Assembly: GCF_036588685.1 (NCBI RefSeq)
Contig: NC_086378.1
Coordinates: 43,191,578-43,255,577, forward strand
DNA: 64,000 bases
DNA from: Mytilus trossulus
Lineage: Eukaryota > Mollusca > Bivalvia > Mytilida > Mytilidae
Direction: 5' to 3'
In this document: positions 34,902-47,639 of the stretch, piece after piece
How the letters are laid out: each line of letters begins with the position of its first letter
How positions within the stretch are numbered: the first letter of the stretch is position 1
The notes under the pieces: generated by a model
Seen by the model: the letters and a program-made list of their open reading frames with translations, nothing else
The model's database searches: none
What the model was told of the DNA's origin: nothing
Made by a program: the position numbers and the translations under genes

Positions 34902-37900
34902 TTGGAAATGGAAAAGATTAAGACAACAACTGTTCTGTTCAACCTCTTCTATTGTATGTTATTTAAAGAAGAATCAGTTGTGGCAGACGGGGTCTTTACG
35001 TGGCTTCAGAGGGATAGATATGATGAAATTGTTGAAAAATATATCAATGCCATAAAGGGACACAACTGTGCAAGTAGATCAAAAGCTGATATGATGATGA
35101 GGGATGATATTGTCACACAAATTCCGAAGGCAAATGAGCTTCTTAGTAAAGTTTTCTATTCAAATAGATCTGCTTTAGTTCATATGCATAATATGGCGCT
35201 GAATAGGGCATTCTTCATGAGTTACATATTGCAACGAATGAATAGTACCAAAGACTACTCTATACAACCCAATATTCATTATCTCTACATGTCAGTAACA
35301 GCAGATATCAATGCTAATCCATATGCCATTAACGGATCATCCATCATCTTTGACAAAGATGTCTATTATCCGAACTGGTTGACAAACTTAGATTTTAATA
35401 AAACTATTCCGTTATTCGGTGTAAAAGGTTGGCGGAAGGACAATACCTTTGCTCAAGGAAACTTCATCCGGGAACCAAATCGGCGTGTAGTCCAAGTTAA
35501 AGATATTGGAGCGGGAAACAACAAAAACTATACTAATGAAAGGCATAAGATGAATCCGTGGTACCAGTTTTGGTTACCAGACTTAGACAAGCATGAAGAT
35601 AAATCAAACAAATTCACTTACAGCGTAGGAATTCGTTATTCCAACGTCACGGGAAAATTCAATAAAGAAGAGTTTGATGTCTTCAATTTTTTCGGTCCAA
35701 ACTTGCCAAGTCAGAACGAAAAAGACAATGGTAAAATGCCAGTTAGATTCACTGTGCCTTATTTTGATTGCGGAAAATCGAACAAATGGATAGTCAGTGC
35801 AGTATCACCTATTGTTGATTTCTTTCCACGATATTCCAACTATACTCATATGAGACGACAGAGGTAAGTACATTATGAACACTTGAGACTTTTATAATTT
35901 AATACTGCATATACATGTATTGTGCATTGATTAAGATTTAAACTTAAAGTGTTGGGATTCTAAACAGATAATAAGAAAAACATAACAAAAACAGAAATCT
36001 ACTGACAATATTTAAGACATGGGATAATTGACACCTACATGGGATAATTGACACCTCTCTTTTACAAAAGACAGTATGTTGCCAATAAGATGTCCTCGGG
36101 TTGCTATTTCATCAAAGTTAGTACCTGTGTTGTGAATATAGATACGCAGCCTCGTCCGATCCTAGTATGGACTTATCTCATATTGGAAGAGTGTCGCGCT
36201 CTTTGTAATCGTCTTTGTGATGTTTTAACAACAACAGGAAAAAAAAGACGATGAACGTGTTTTCCGCCTTGTCATTTCGATGAAAACTGCACTAGCCGAT
36301 ATATTGCATAGGGGTCGCTGGTGTTTTGTTCAAAAACAGAATTCAGATTTTAAATACTGATATCTGACAGATAATGATGACAGGGGATGTTACATTGCAG
36401 ATTTAAGATACCAATCGATTTTCAAAATTCATGAGCCGTACCCTCTCTTTTATGTTAAAAGTAAACCACCAGCAGAACATTATAATCATTGAAAGAACCA
36501 CAAACTAATTAACAGCGCTGATATAAATAAGTACTATTTCTTTGTATAGATTTGTTGGTGTTGCGGTAATGGATATACATTTTGCAAAAATTGATTTCAA
36601 TGCATGTGGAATCAGCCCTGGTAATCCTGGACCAAGCTACCTTGCCGGGATAGCAAGGTGTAAGTCAAATACAGGGGTAAGAAAATGTCTTTACTCTGCA
36701 AATTATGAAAAAACAACAGTATAAATTACATATGTCCAAAGCGATTTTATGGATTTACCAGGCACGCCCAAAGCCAAATATTTGAATGCATATGATGTAT
36801 AAGAACTGAAACACTGGAAGAGCTGTACACTTAAAAAAATAACCTAAATATAATAGTCAAATACATTCAGCGTATATTTTGCCATTTAACCACAAATTAT
36901 AAAACAAATCCCATTTATTATTTTTCGATTAATACCTTTACTAAGGAATTCCAAATAAATATTCGAAAAATTTAGATTCTGGGTGAGGCCTAATCTCTTT
37001 CTTGGAATATGCAACATTGAAATGCTCACACCATGAAACAACCAATTTTAAGTAATAACGTCAAAATGTTACACTCTTGTACATTAATTGAACTGTTATA
37101 TGGTTACATACCTACCGTTACATAGTTACGTTAATCATGTATAGTTTCACCTGAAGATTGTAATCTAAAATGTGAAACAGTGAATTAAAACTATTCATAC
37201 CGGAAATTTTGGAATTATTTGTAATCTATATATATAAATATATTTGTATGCAGTGTAAGCATTTGAGCGGTAAAGGATACAAGCGTGGAGGATATATATG
37301 TCACTGTAAGAATAAATACGTATATCCTATGGATATCAAAGGACCATACAATGGAAAACTGCTAGAACAGGCAACCAACGTGGAGTATGCAAACAGTTTT
37401 GGATGTATACGTGGTGATCGTAAGTTGTACATGACAAAAAGAATGTTAATTTTAAATATTGTGTATTTGGTCAAATATCTTATAAAATATGCTCAAATTT
37501 GACTTAACGTGGAGTTTATTACAGAAACGCACATTAAATAAATTTGATATATACAAGTCAACAAATTAAGAGAAACGATACAAGGAAATATATTTCCATA
37601 TATAATGAAATTGGAAACACTGTGCCAAGTTAAATTATTGGCTAACTGGTCTAATATTTACAGACCAAAACTATTGATTTTAGCCAAAAGCCGATTTTTT
37701 TGGTGCAATTTAATTTAATTCAAAAATTTTAATTCTGCTAAATTTTTTTAATTCTTTTGATGATTTTTAAAATTAATAATTCGCATCTTCAAAATTAAGG
37801 GCAGACTTTTGTCATTATTTTCCGCAATATGATTTTGACCCCTATGTTTTATAAAACGGTATTCTATCACTTTCCAATTTGGTCAGATATGTTAAACATA

Positions 37901-40900
37901 TGCTTTTGCTTTTAATATAATAAATTATTTTCTTTGGCTAGTTTAAACAGTTTTTCATATTTATGATATTTTATGAAACATTTGATTGTAAAGGTGTGTA
38001 TCGTTACTTTTGTTGACTAGTATATTATGGACGAAATTCTATTGTTTGCTACTTCTTAGTTGTATGGTGGAATATTCCAATCGGGATATTTGAAGTCAAG
38101 TAAATTTCATTGCAATATTCATCAACTGATGTTTACGTTGAAGTGGTTAAGGTACAACATAATCGTATTTGATTGATCTGAATTGTTTGAACGTGAATTC
38201 AGTTTGTTTTATTAAGTAAAATAGAAACCAAATCTTATTGTTGTATACTTATGTATAATTAGCATCTGTTTAATCACGCTGTATTGATTAATTGTGTTTC
38301 ACTTCTATTTGTGTGATTTTAAATCTGATAAAGAGATAAAGGGAAGGAAAACTCATTTTTGGAGAAACGATAGTTCTCAAGGGTTTTAATCACATAGTTA
38401 TCTGCTTCAAAATTAATATGATTTAGAACGAACTTTTTCGAATTCCACTTTGACAAACTAAGACATTTTTTAGAAACTCTTTAAAAGAAAGGTTTCATTA
38501 AATGCATATGGCTCTTCTTTCTATGTCACTTTTGATCATATAGATACTAACGTTTCTAGAATATAATGATTTTTAAATGTTTAGGGTAGAATATTCCTGA
38601 TAAATAACGAAACTTATTTAATATTTTTCGAATTCATTTTTCACACAAATTAAGTTAGGGGCCGTTGACTCTGGTTTAATGTGGTTTTTTTTAATACTCA
38701 AGAAGACAACAGGAAACTAAATGAGTTACATTTCAAAAAGAGAGAGGATACAATATGCACAACATAAACAATGTACATGGTCTCTGCATGAAATATATAT
38801 CAAGGCAGTGTCAAAGTTTTCAGCGATCCTGTAATTTCTCCGAGTGTCTACATGCATGTATATTGCGAACTGACTTCCTCACACTTTAATAAGAGACACA
38901 TTCATGTTACGTAGAAACAATAATTTCTTTTGTTTTCATAGATTATCGTGTTCTCCCTATTGTTGACCAGAAAGCTCACGTCACTGTTGAATTTGGAGTC
39001 GCCAATATAAATGTTCGGAAAAAGAGATCATTAGAGTCAATGAATGAAACGACTTCATTTATATATGAAAACAGAACACGGAAGAAAAGAACCACTGATT
39101 TTGGCAATAGATCTAAATTTGATCAAATGCGTTTTAATCGAATGATTAGAATTTTCCGACAAAAGGTGAGTATAAATAAAAACAATTGCAATACCGTACC
39201 AGCAAGTTCTCTTCATTTGCCTGGTGATGCCGCTTATGACGTGGAAAATCAATTCAAATCACAAGGATCAACAGCACTTAAACTATCACATTTTCTCAGC
39301 TTGTTCCTAGAAAATGTTCAGGCCGCAGACAATTTTGGTAATTTGAGAGGAGGTGGAAGATTGCATCAAGATCATTTGTTTGGAGAAGTCTTAGCTAATG
39401 TAATGGCAGACTATAGAATTGTATCTAGTGGAATTTTCTTTGAACCATACATTTTCAAAAACAAGGATGGAACCCCTAAAGAACTCTTTGGTCCGTATGC
39501 ATTCAAAAGTGAAGGTGTTGCTAAAGCTATAGACACAGCAGGTTTACCAAGAAAATATATTTTTGAAAATTGGTATCAAAATATCAAAGAGAGATGGAAA
39601 ACAAATACAGCAAAACTCGAAAAATATAAAATGAATCAGCTTGTACGTTCCGACGTCAAAGGAACCAGTGCAGTCAAATTTGAATATTATCCAATCGCGT
39701 ACTTTGCTCCCAAATATGACGATGGTATGTGGTCCAATCCAAAGTTTAAATGTGATAGAATGGTAGATAATTGGGTCATGACTTATAGCATTCCATTCTT
39801 TCAAAGAGACTATGTAGCAAAGAAAAATAAATTTGCGTAAGTATAATTCTATAAACAGCTGCGAAATATATTTATATATTGAGTTTACTCAATAGCAAGT
39901 TAAACATCAAACAAAATACAAAATGTATGCTTTAGAACGGATATAGAAACGATGTATAGATACGTTAAACATTTTCCATTATTTTATATTAAATGGTGTT
40001 TCAAACGTTTATATACTGAATGCAGCGAATTACCAAACAGGTGAATATTCACCGTTAACGCTGAAAATTAAAAAAAAATGTACCAGAGTAGCAGAGAAAG
40101 ATTGAAAACAAATACAGCACAACGATGTTATATGAGATATTTTCAATACTTAGACGTTACTTAGTAGCATTTGATAAACATCTAGGAGATACACTTTTAA
40201 GTCAAGAATTGAAAACCTTCCACAGAATTTTTGGACGCTAGCAAAAAGATTTAAATCATATGATTAAGTAACATTTCACAAAAAGCAGCTTCGTTAGCAA
40301 CAAAAAATGCAGTTTAATTTTTATTCCAGAAAATAATTCTTTTAAAATATTCCCCTATATACTATGTGACAGTCATATTGATAACGATTCGAGGATTTGA
40401 ACAATATTGTTACAAAAAAGCGTTGAAATGCTAAAATAAAAACTTAAGAAAGACAGAGAACATATAAATAATATTGATGCACGATTGTCCACAATTTTTA
40501 CAGAGGAGTTGTTACGGTGGATGTTCCTCTTGACAACCTGGAAATAAACCAATGTCCTCAGTCGTTTAGTGTTGCCAATGCCTTCAAAAACACAGCGAGA
40601 TGTCATATATCTTCCGAGGTAAATGTTGTCTTATAGGAAAATTATGTCTATTTGTTTATCGCTAGCCTACACGCAGTTAGCATGATATTACTTTATATTA
40701 TTAAACTCAGGGTATTTTTGAATGCATCCTTTATTTCTACAGGTTTGCATTTGTAATATACCATTTTATACATAAAAAATACACTGAAAGAGAGTAGGTT
40801 TTAGAGGATAATCTTTTAGAGAATTATTTGTTAACATTAAATCTAGTGGCAATTGCTCTAAATCAGAACATTTATATTTTCCCGCTCCCTGATAAAAATA

Positions 40901-42340
40901 TAAATTCTTTCAAGAATATATGTACTGCACCCCACAACCTTCAGAATAATATGGTTGTTCCTTAATAAATAATTGATACCGCGTATTTAACACTTATGGT
41001 GAGTTAAGTTGAAAATTAAAAATACAAGCAGCCGCAATTTTTTTTTTCAGTGTAAGAAGATACCTGGGTATAAATACTCACGAGGAGCATACCGATGTAA
41101 TTGTAAACAAGGATACGAGTACCAGTTTGCCGACGAGAAGACCTTTATAGAAGGGAGTTTAGTCGAGCTAGAGTATGAAAAGAAAGTTAGAGGGCTGTTT
41201 AGTCGGCAAGTTATATGTTTTGAGCTCCGTATTAAAGTTGTAGCATGTAAAAGATTTAATTGATGATTTAACATAAACTGAGTATGAAAATGAAATAAAC
41301 TGCAGCAGAGGTCATGGTACGATCCTCTACAAATTAGTAAAAGTAGACACTGTATGCGTTTATATCTAGAAGTTATGTGCATGCCTCATCGATATACAAC
41401 TAACAAATAATTCAATAAAAAAGGGGAAGGTATTAATATTGCCATGATATTAAATCAAAAGCAACCATACTTTTCCATTATTAAACCAAACTAACACCTA
41501 GACTACTCAAACAGCGTGATCTAAACTACTGTTGGGATAAAGATTGCATTATTTAATAGAAAATGATAACGTTTTTACAATGAGTTCATTTCTTTTTGCA
41601 CTTAAGATGGTACCAAACACATTGACTGACATTAATTTGGCTTTTTACATTTCATAAAATAAAACATAATTATCTACTTTGATCATTTGACAAACATATA
41701 AAATTCTTGAAGTACATTTTACCGGAAAATCTGATTGGATTCATAGCAGTTTGACAAACACAAATTTTGATCATTAAGATATTTAAACTACCGTTACAAA
41801 CGTATGTGATTGGAACGTTCAGCTGATTTTCAAACGTTTTCACCCTGTCGTGTTATGTACCACCATACTAAATCTTTGACAAAATAAAACTAACACTGGA
41901 CTGAAACATTGCATTATAGATGAATTTGATTCATTATTGCTAAATTCGTATCAAAAGAATAAAAAAACATTACCAAATGGATAAAAAAACACAGTAAAAA
42001 TCAGTTGCCGAAATGTCTTTGTAGATTATTCGCAGTTATATCATTGCTTTCTATTTTAAACAAAGAGATAAATGTTTGGCAAATTTAAATGCGATCCCTT
42101 TCATTTTGGCATTTGTCTTTGCATATCTTGAAATATGCATGTAGTGAAATGTTGTCATTAAGTGATATCAAATACAGATACTTTATAGAAACGTAACAGG
42201 TAATTATCAACTTCTTGATTTGCAGGTTTGATTCACTACTATGCCGCGTTCAAGGTGGAGCCACTACAATCAATTCAAATTGCATATCAACATTGAAAAT
42301 GATTATTGTGGCAATAATGATTCAAAGATTTACAGAGTAG
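34902..42340 (+). CDS. Gene B: tandem Cache/EGF-like protein, paralogue of gene A, 844 aa
   Basis: Seven coding exons: 34902-35863, 36550-36676, 37254-37419, 38942-39836, 40504-40618, 41051-41205, 42226-42340; 2535 nt in frame, phases 2,0,1,2,0,2 as in gene A. The last intron starts GCAAGT (GC-AG); the others are GT-AG. ATG at 34902 is followed by a second, in better context, at 34908; either gives a signal-like TTTVLFNLFYCMLF. Module 1 has FTWLQRDRYDEIV and the EGF-like C364...GGYICHC381. RKKR at 444-447 and 465-468 enclose a linker shorter than in A (21 versus 49 residues). Module 2 carries FDQMRFNRMIRIFRQKV, GVVTVDVPLDNLEINQC and GAYRCNC. The C-terminus has only a short apolar run (MIIVAIMI) before QRFTE, so anchoring is less likely than in A. 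An acceptor-like 'gttttgttttgcag' at 34846-34859 hints at an upstream non-coding exon. Family as for gene A: GPR158/179-like ectodomain without the receptor core. Confidence 0.88.
41206..41211 (+). other. Non-canonical GC splice donor of gene B intron 6
   Basis: Gene A reads agtcg|gtaagt at 20506; gene B reads agtcg|gcaagt. With the acceptor tttgcag at 42219-42225, a GC-AG intron keeps the frame into FDSLLCRVQGG, matching A's FDSLVCRVQGG. The remaining donor bases (caagt) fit the strong consensus usual for GC donors. Confidence 0.8.
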
Positions 42341-44030
42341 CACTCAACCAGAACATTGGTTTCCTATGTAATGTATGTCATTATAAAAAGATACCGTTTT
42401 TCATTAGTACTGTAGATGAACAGAATTAAATAATTGTATCTTTAAAAATTAATTTGGAGGAACTACGAATAACCAAAATGATGTGTAGTACAACAACAAA
42501 CACCCGACACCTCCAAGAATTTGAAGCATGAACAACGAACAACAAATGGTACAGACAGCCACACTTTTTACAGACATAAGAAGTGGTTAACCAGTATCAT
42601 ATCAAAATAAGCACCACCTTTGCATATCTGAAACAGATGTTGTAAAAATTAAATTAGGTAACAGAAAGAAAAACCTTCAACTTAAAGCAAAAAACATGAT
42701 GTCTACATGGAATTTAAAAACGACCCTTAAGATGGAAAAAAGGTTCAAAATGGGATTGATACAACAGAACGATAGTGAGATTAGCGAAAAACTGCCCTCG
42801 TCTTTCATTTAGATCTGCATTTGTTTGATATGTTGTAGCTTTTGATTTTGCCATTTCATAACGGCCTTTCCAAATCTTTTTCATTGATGTTAGGTATTTT
42901 TGTCTTTTTTTTTTTTTTGTAAATTGTATATGCTTTTTGGTATAATAAAATAGAACAGACAAAAGGTGTCAAATCTCAGATGGTAGTTGTCTAAATATAA
43001 CTAAATATAATAAGTTATAATGTTTAATTATATAGACATGCAACTTGTTTACATATAAAACATCTTTTACGAATTATGCTTATGAGCAAGGATTGGCTAT
43101 ATATGATTTGTAATATCAATAGGCGATTACGCTTGTCAAATGCTTAACGCTAATTTATGAATAAAAATTGTGGTTTAGAGAATTATATATGGGAAATAAC
43201 AAAGGCTCAATTGCATTCAAACGTCTATTATTTTTATATAAACTACTTACATTACAGTGGGTGTTTCAGTAGGTTTTGTATTTCAGATGCATGCACACTG
43301 ATTTGTTACCATGTAATTTTCAATAAAATTCATAGAACTGACAGCATTATGTTATTGTTTCCTTCCAGAAATAATTGGTGGATTTAAGCTGCATCCTGTT
43401 GAACACATACCATATTGCACGCTTTTAAAGCCAATATGACATGAGTTTCACAGAACCTTTGATAAAAGAAAAAATCGTAGAACCAATTGTAAAGGTATAA
43501 GTTCTTTCAAAATAATGACAAATAAAGATCGACAAAATTGATTGCTTGTTTACTGTAAAACGAGACCCCTGAGTTAGAAAAGCCTAAGAAAAAAAAATCA
43601 AAGTTTTGTAAACATTAAATTTATAAGTATGACCACATTCATGTAATCACATTCATTTTAAAACACAAAATATTGGTATGTGGCAACCCTCGGACCTTCT
43701 ATATTTAAGGGAACTTTATAATTTTAAATTCAGTTGACAGTTCAAAGACTTAAGTTCGGTCAGGATTATTTGCTTCTGAATCCCATATTATACTGCTATA
43801 TATATAATTGTATAAATCCATTTTATTGTCTCTGTTTCAATGATAAATAACAAAACGTGTTAAAACCGAATTAAGAAGAAGGTTTAAGACAAATGTAGTA
43901 AAACTTCATATGGTTCGTGTCACAAATAGAAAATGGAATCCCGATCTTCGAGTTTTCTTAAAAAAAGAATAGTTTTGACATATAAAATTTCAAGGCTAGA
44001 CACATAAAAGATACAGAAACTATCTAGATA
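42341..44030. other. Downstream of gene B, no gene seen
   Basis: Candidate polyadenylation signals AATAAA occur at 43160-43165 and 43322-43327. An S2 repeat lies at 42825-42960. No coding exon is recognised. Confidence 0.4.
42825..42960 (+). repeat. Dispersed repeat, family S2
   Basis: 'tttgatatgttgtagctttt', 'gattttgccatttcataacg' and 'gcctttcc' match the S2 copies at 20780 and 47005. Confidence 0.6.
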
Positions 44031-44035
44031 TAGAA

Positions 44036-44165
44036 AGATGTGGTATGAGTGCTATCTAGATATATAAAGATGTGGTATGAGTGCTAATGAGACAACTCTC
44101 CCAACCAAGTCACAATTTATAAAAGTAAACCATAAGTGGTCATAGTATGGTCTTCAACACGGAGT
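44036..44165 (+). repeat. SINE-like S1 repeat
   Basis: 'aaagatgtggtatgagtgct', 'aatgagacaactctcccaac' and 'ggtcttcaacacggagttt' are the complement of the copy at 57235-57400, including the block ggcttcgtgt there. A short direct duplication ('gatgtggtatgagtgct') precedes it at 44037. Confidence 0.75.
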
Positions 44166-44980
44166 TTGGCACGCATCATAAAGGCTCCCCCCCCAAAAAA
44201 AAAGACAAGCATAAAACCATTCAAACGGGAAAACTAACGGTCTTATCCATATATAAAACGAGAAATTAGAAACACTTATGAACCACATAAACAAACGACT
44301 CCTACTGAACATCAGATTCATGACTAAGGACAGGTGCAAACAATTGAAGCGAAATAAACGTTTTAAAGGTACCAACCCTTCTCCCTTATCTGAAACAATA
44401 GTGTAACATAACAACATAGAAAAACACACTATAAAATATAAATTTTATGGTTTAAATCAATAAAATACATAGTTACACAAATTGATACACAACGCACGAC
44501 TAATTTTTTAAATGGAAATAACCTTGTATGGAAAAAGCAATTGGGAGATATAAAACTAACATTGTTTACTTTAAGCAAAACGCACGTCTGGCCTCCAACA
44601 TTTTAATTCTGATCCTTAATATGATGAGTTGATAAACGAGGTTCACAATCGTTTGGGTTTAACTTCTATAGGGTGCAGGCTTAAAGATGAATTAAGATAA
44701 AGCCTTTTTTTTTTAAAGCAATTTAAAAGCTTTAGGTAAATGTATATAGTTTAACGATTAACCATAAGGGTTTATAGTTCCCTTAGATTACATGCAACAT
44801 AGTGTTTAATATACTTGTATGCTGAGTTCCCCTAATCCTCCGAAACGTTCTGTGGTATTACGTTAGGATATGTACAGTATAACAGATCACTAAAAAGTAT
44901 GTGTGAACATATATAGTGACAGCTGAAGTTTAGCTAGGTTTAATCCACTGTTTTCTTTAGTAAATGCCACTACAAATTCC
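44166..44980. other. Intergenic, no gene seen
   Basis: AT-rich; the reverse frame at 44154-44429 is repeat-associated and lacks any domain. Confidence 0.45.
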
Positions 44981-44984
44981 GAAA

Positions 44985-45130
44985 TATCCCCGTTTTCTCT
45001 GGAAAATGTAATTATAAAGTCAAATATATCCCCCGTTTTGTCTGGAAAATGTCCTTATAAAGTCAGGAATATCCACCGTTTTCTCAGGAAAATGTTATAA
45101 GAACGTCAGGAATATTACAGCCGTTTACCA
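44985..45130. repeat. Short tandem repeat, about 45-50-bp unit, three copies
   Basis: The blocks cgttttctctggaaaatg, cgttttgtctggaaaatg and cgttttctcaggaaaatg are each followed by 'ataaagtcaaatatatcc', 'ataaagtcaggaatatcc' and 'gaacgtcaggaatatta'. Confidence 0.8.
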
Positions 45131-46510
45131 CTCGTTCCGTTGGAAGATAAGGGTTGATAATCAATTGTTTACCAACAGTTTTTGCATTTTCATCGGAGTT
45201 CGGTATGTTCGCTTCTTTTTTTTTTAATCCTCCATGGATTTGGAGTCAAAAATTGTATTGCGTAATTTCTTGTTAAAAATCGAAAATACTAATAATGACT
45301 ATTGTCAGTCTCCCGTGCTTTTACCCTATGATAGAGCTGATACTTCTTTGTATCGTGAATTCTTTTCTAGTACAAACACATCGTAGATGAAAACTTACAA
45401 AAAGAATCAAGTATTGCCAGAACAGGGATTTTAAAATTTCAAAAAGCCGGCCAATCTGTCGAAAAAAACATTTTACACCATCTCTAATATGTATAATCAT
45501 AAGTTTTTTAATTACTAGTAGATATATATTTCATACGAATTGGGTAGAAAAAGAATACATTTTTAATAACAATTAACTTGTACGATCTACTTTCTACTAT
45601 ACATTTCACAACCACACCTCAAAACATTACGTTAATTACTTTAATAATATTGTTAAGGACTGTATCTATGACAATCAAATAAGTTTTGTGTTGAAATTTG
45701 TTTTAATTATGAATTTAATATATATACAGATAGCACATTAATCGCACAGTTTCAAAAATGTTTACAGTAAATAATCCCTTAATATTATACTTGACAACGA
45801 AACTTGATTTGTTGTTGTCCTTGAAGGAGTGATTGTTAAATCTTCGTTTCATAATGTCTGCTGCAATATAATATCGTATGTCATGTTGTATATTGTTAAA
45901 TGAATGGTGTACTATAACTTTATTTACGTGTATGATTATCCCTAAAATGATTTTTTTTTTAAACATTTCCCCGTCATTTGTGGTGATATATAGACTGTTG
46001 AAATTGAATTAAACGAAATTTAACAATAACAAAAGATATTATCCAATATTAAGAAAGCTCTTTATAATGATATTCAAAAGCGATAGTGATTTATCTCCCA
46101 AATGCAATTTAATACCATGACAAAGCATGTACTTAAATAAAAGAGAGAAAAAGATATCAAGGACTCAAACAAAACCTATAAGACACAGAAATACACGGAC
46201 AAATGCATGAGCAAAAGAAATAAATAGAACATAAAACACTCTACAGTGTCTCAATGTTCTATGATAATTTTTGTCTTTTGTTTTTTGCTTATATGCTTTG
46301 TCAATATGCATTTTTGTGATGGTGCTTTCTTACATATGACGTGGCTCTGTAATTATACAACCCTTCATTGTGTTATTGTGCCTTAATAAATGTGGTGTTT
46401 TTATGCTTGTTTGTTTTTATAGTGATTAGTAATTAAGATAATTACACAATATTAACTGCTGTACCCCTATTTTTGACATGTTTACACATTGTCATTTTAA
46501 TGTTATACTT
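45131..46510. other. Intergenic, no gene seen
   Basis: AT-rich with short frames only. The stretch at about 46255-46430 resembles a dispersed repeat also visible near 58920-59010 (Thr/Phe-rich reading on the + strand), but the match is weak. Confidence 0.4.
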
Positions 46511-46514
46511 AATT

Positions 46515-46800
46515 GGTTATCAAAAGTTCCAGGATTATAATTGTATACGCCAGACGCGCATTTCGTCTAAATAAGACTCATCAGTGACGCTCAGATCAAA
46601 ATAGTTAAAAAAAACAAACAAATACAAAGTTGAAGAGGATTGAGGACCCAAAATTCCAAAAAGTTGTGCCAAATACGGCTAAGGTAATTTACCCCTTGGG
46701 TAAGAAAATCCTTAGTTTTTCGAAAAATTCAAAGTTTTATAAACAGAAAATTTATAGAACATTGCTATTAATGCGGGAGGTTTGGCATGTCACAATCAAT
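46515..46800 (+). repeat. Dispersed repeat, family S3
   Basis: Begins 'ttatcaaaagttccaggatt' and has 'ccagacgcgcatttcgtcta', 'gactcatcagtgacgctcag' and 'aaaaagttgtgccaaatacg'. It shares blocks with 24440-24480 (ttttttgaaaaattca...acaggaaatttataaa), 4320-4430 and 58286-58560. The open frame across it is repeat-derived. Confidence 0.8.
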
Positions 46801-47004
46801 TCATTTATGAATTTCCAACAGCGGTATACTACTGCTGCCTTTATTTACAAATTATATCTGTTTGATTTGGTTACACATCGTTGTCAATATAATGGAATTT
46901 TATTCGCCTGTCATTGGAGCTGAAGTAAGAGGTTAATCAAGCTTAGCGAGCTATAATACCAGATTTAATCCACCATTTTCTACATAAAAAATGCATGTAC
47001 CAAT

Positions 47005-47145
47005 CAGGAATAGGACAGTTGTTGTCCATTCGTTTGATGGGTTTGAGATTTTAATTTTGCCATTTGATTATGGACTTTCCATTTTGAAGTTTCCTTGGAG
47101 TTCAGCATTTTTGTGCCGATATTATTCAATCAGTTTAAAAAAAAG
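47005..47145 (+). repeat. Dispersed repeat, family S2
   Basis: 'gttgtccattcgtttgatgg', 'gattttaattttgccatttg' and 'attttgaagtttccttggag' form the clearest S2 copy in this window. Confidence 0.75.
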
Positions 47146-47639
47146 GAGATGGGGTTCCAATGCCAGTATGGGAGTGATTCAACAAAAAAAACCAAAAAAA
47201 TATGTAAACATAATTGATGGCAAACATAGCATATAGAATTAAAACATGACATCTGTAATTATGGACTAAAATTAACAATAGTAGAAAACGTTCATGAACT
47301 AACAAAAATGCAGCAAGAATAACATTTGTTAGAGAACTTCTTTCTTTTCATTTTTATTATTATATACATAGAGACCAAAAAAAGATAAAACTGAATTATT
47401 TTTGTTAAATGAAATCTGATTTATAGACGATGTTTTTGGATGTTCATGAACAAATCTTGAATATAAGCGTACTGTACTTTATTTATTAGTATAAAAAATC
47501 ACAAGAAATAAGATCAGTAGTTTAATATCTAAATCTTCCAACTAAATAGTATGCTACAAAGTCAGGTAGATAAAGACAACAGAAAATCTATAAAATGAGA
47601 CGAAAAATGGATATAATGTAACGATTATAGTGTAAATAT

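Noticed and set aside
42241..42429. Open frame MPRSRWSHYNQF
   Set aside because: It is out of frame with the last exon of gene B, which ends at the TAG at 42338-42340.
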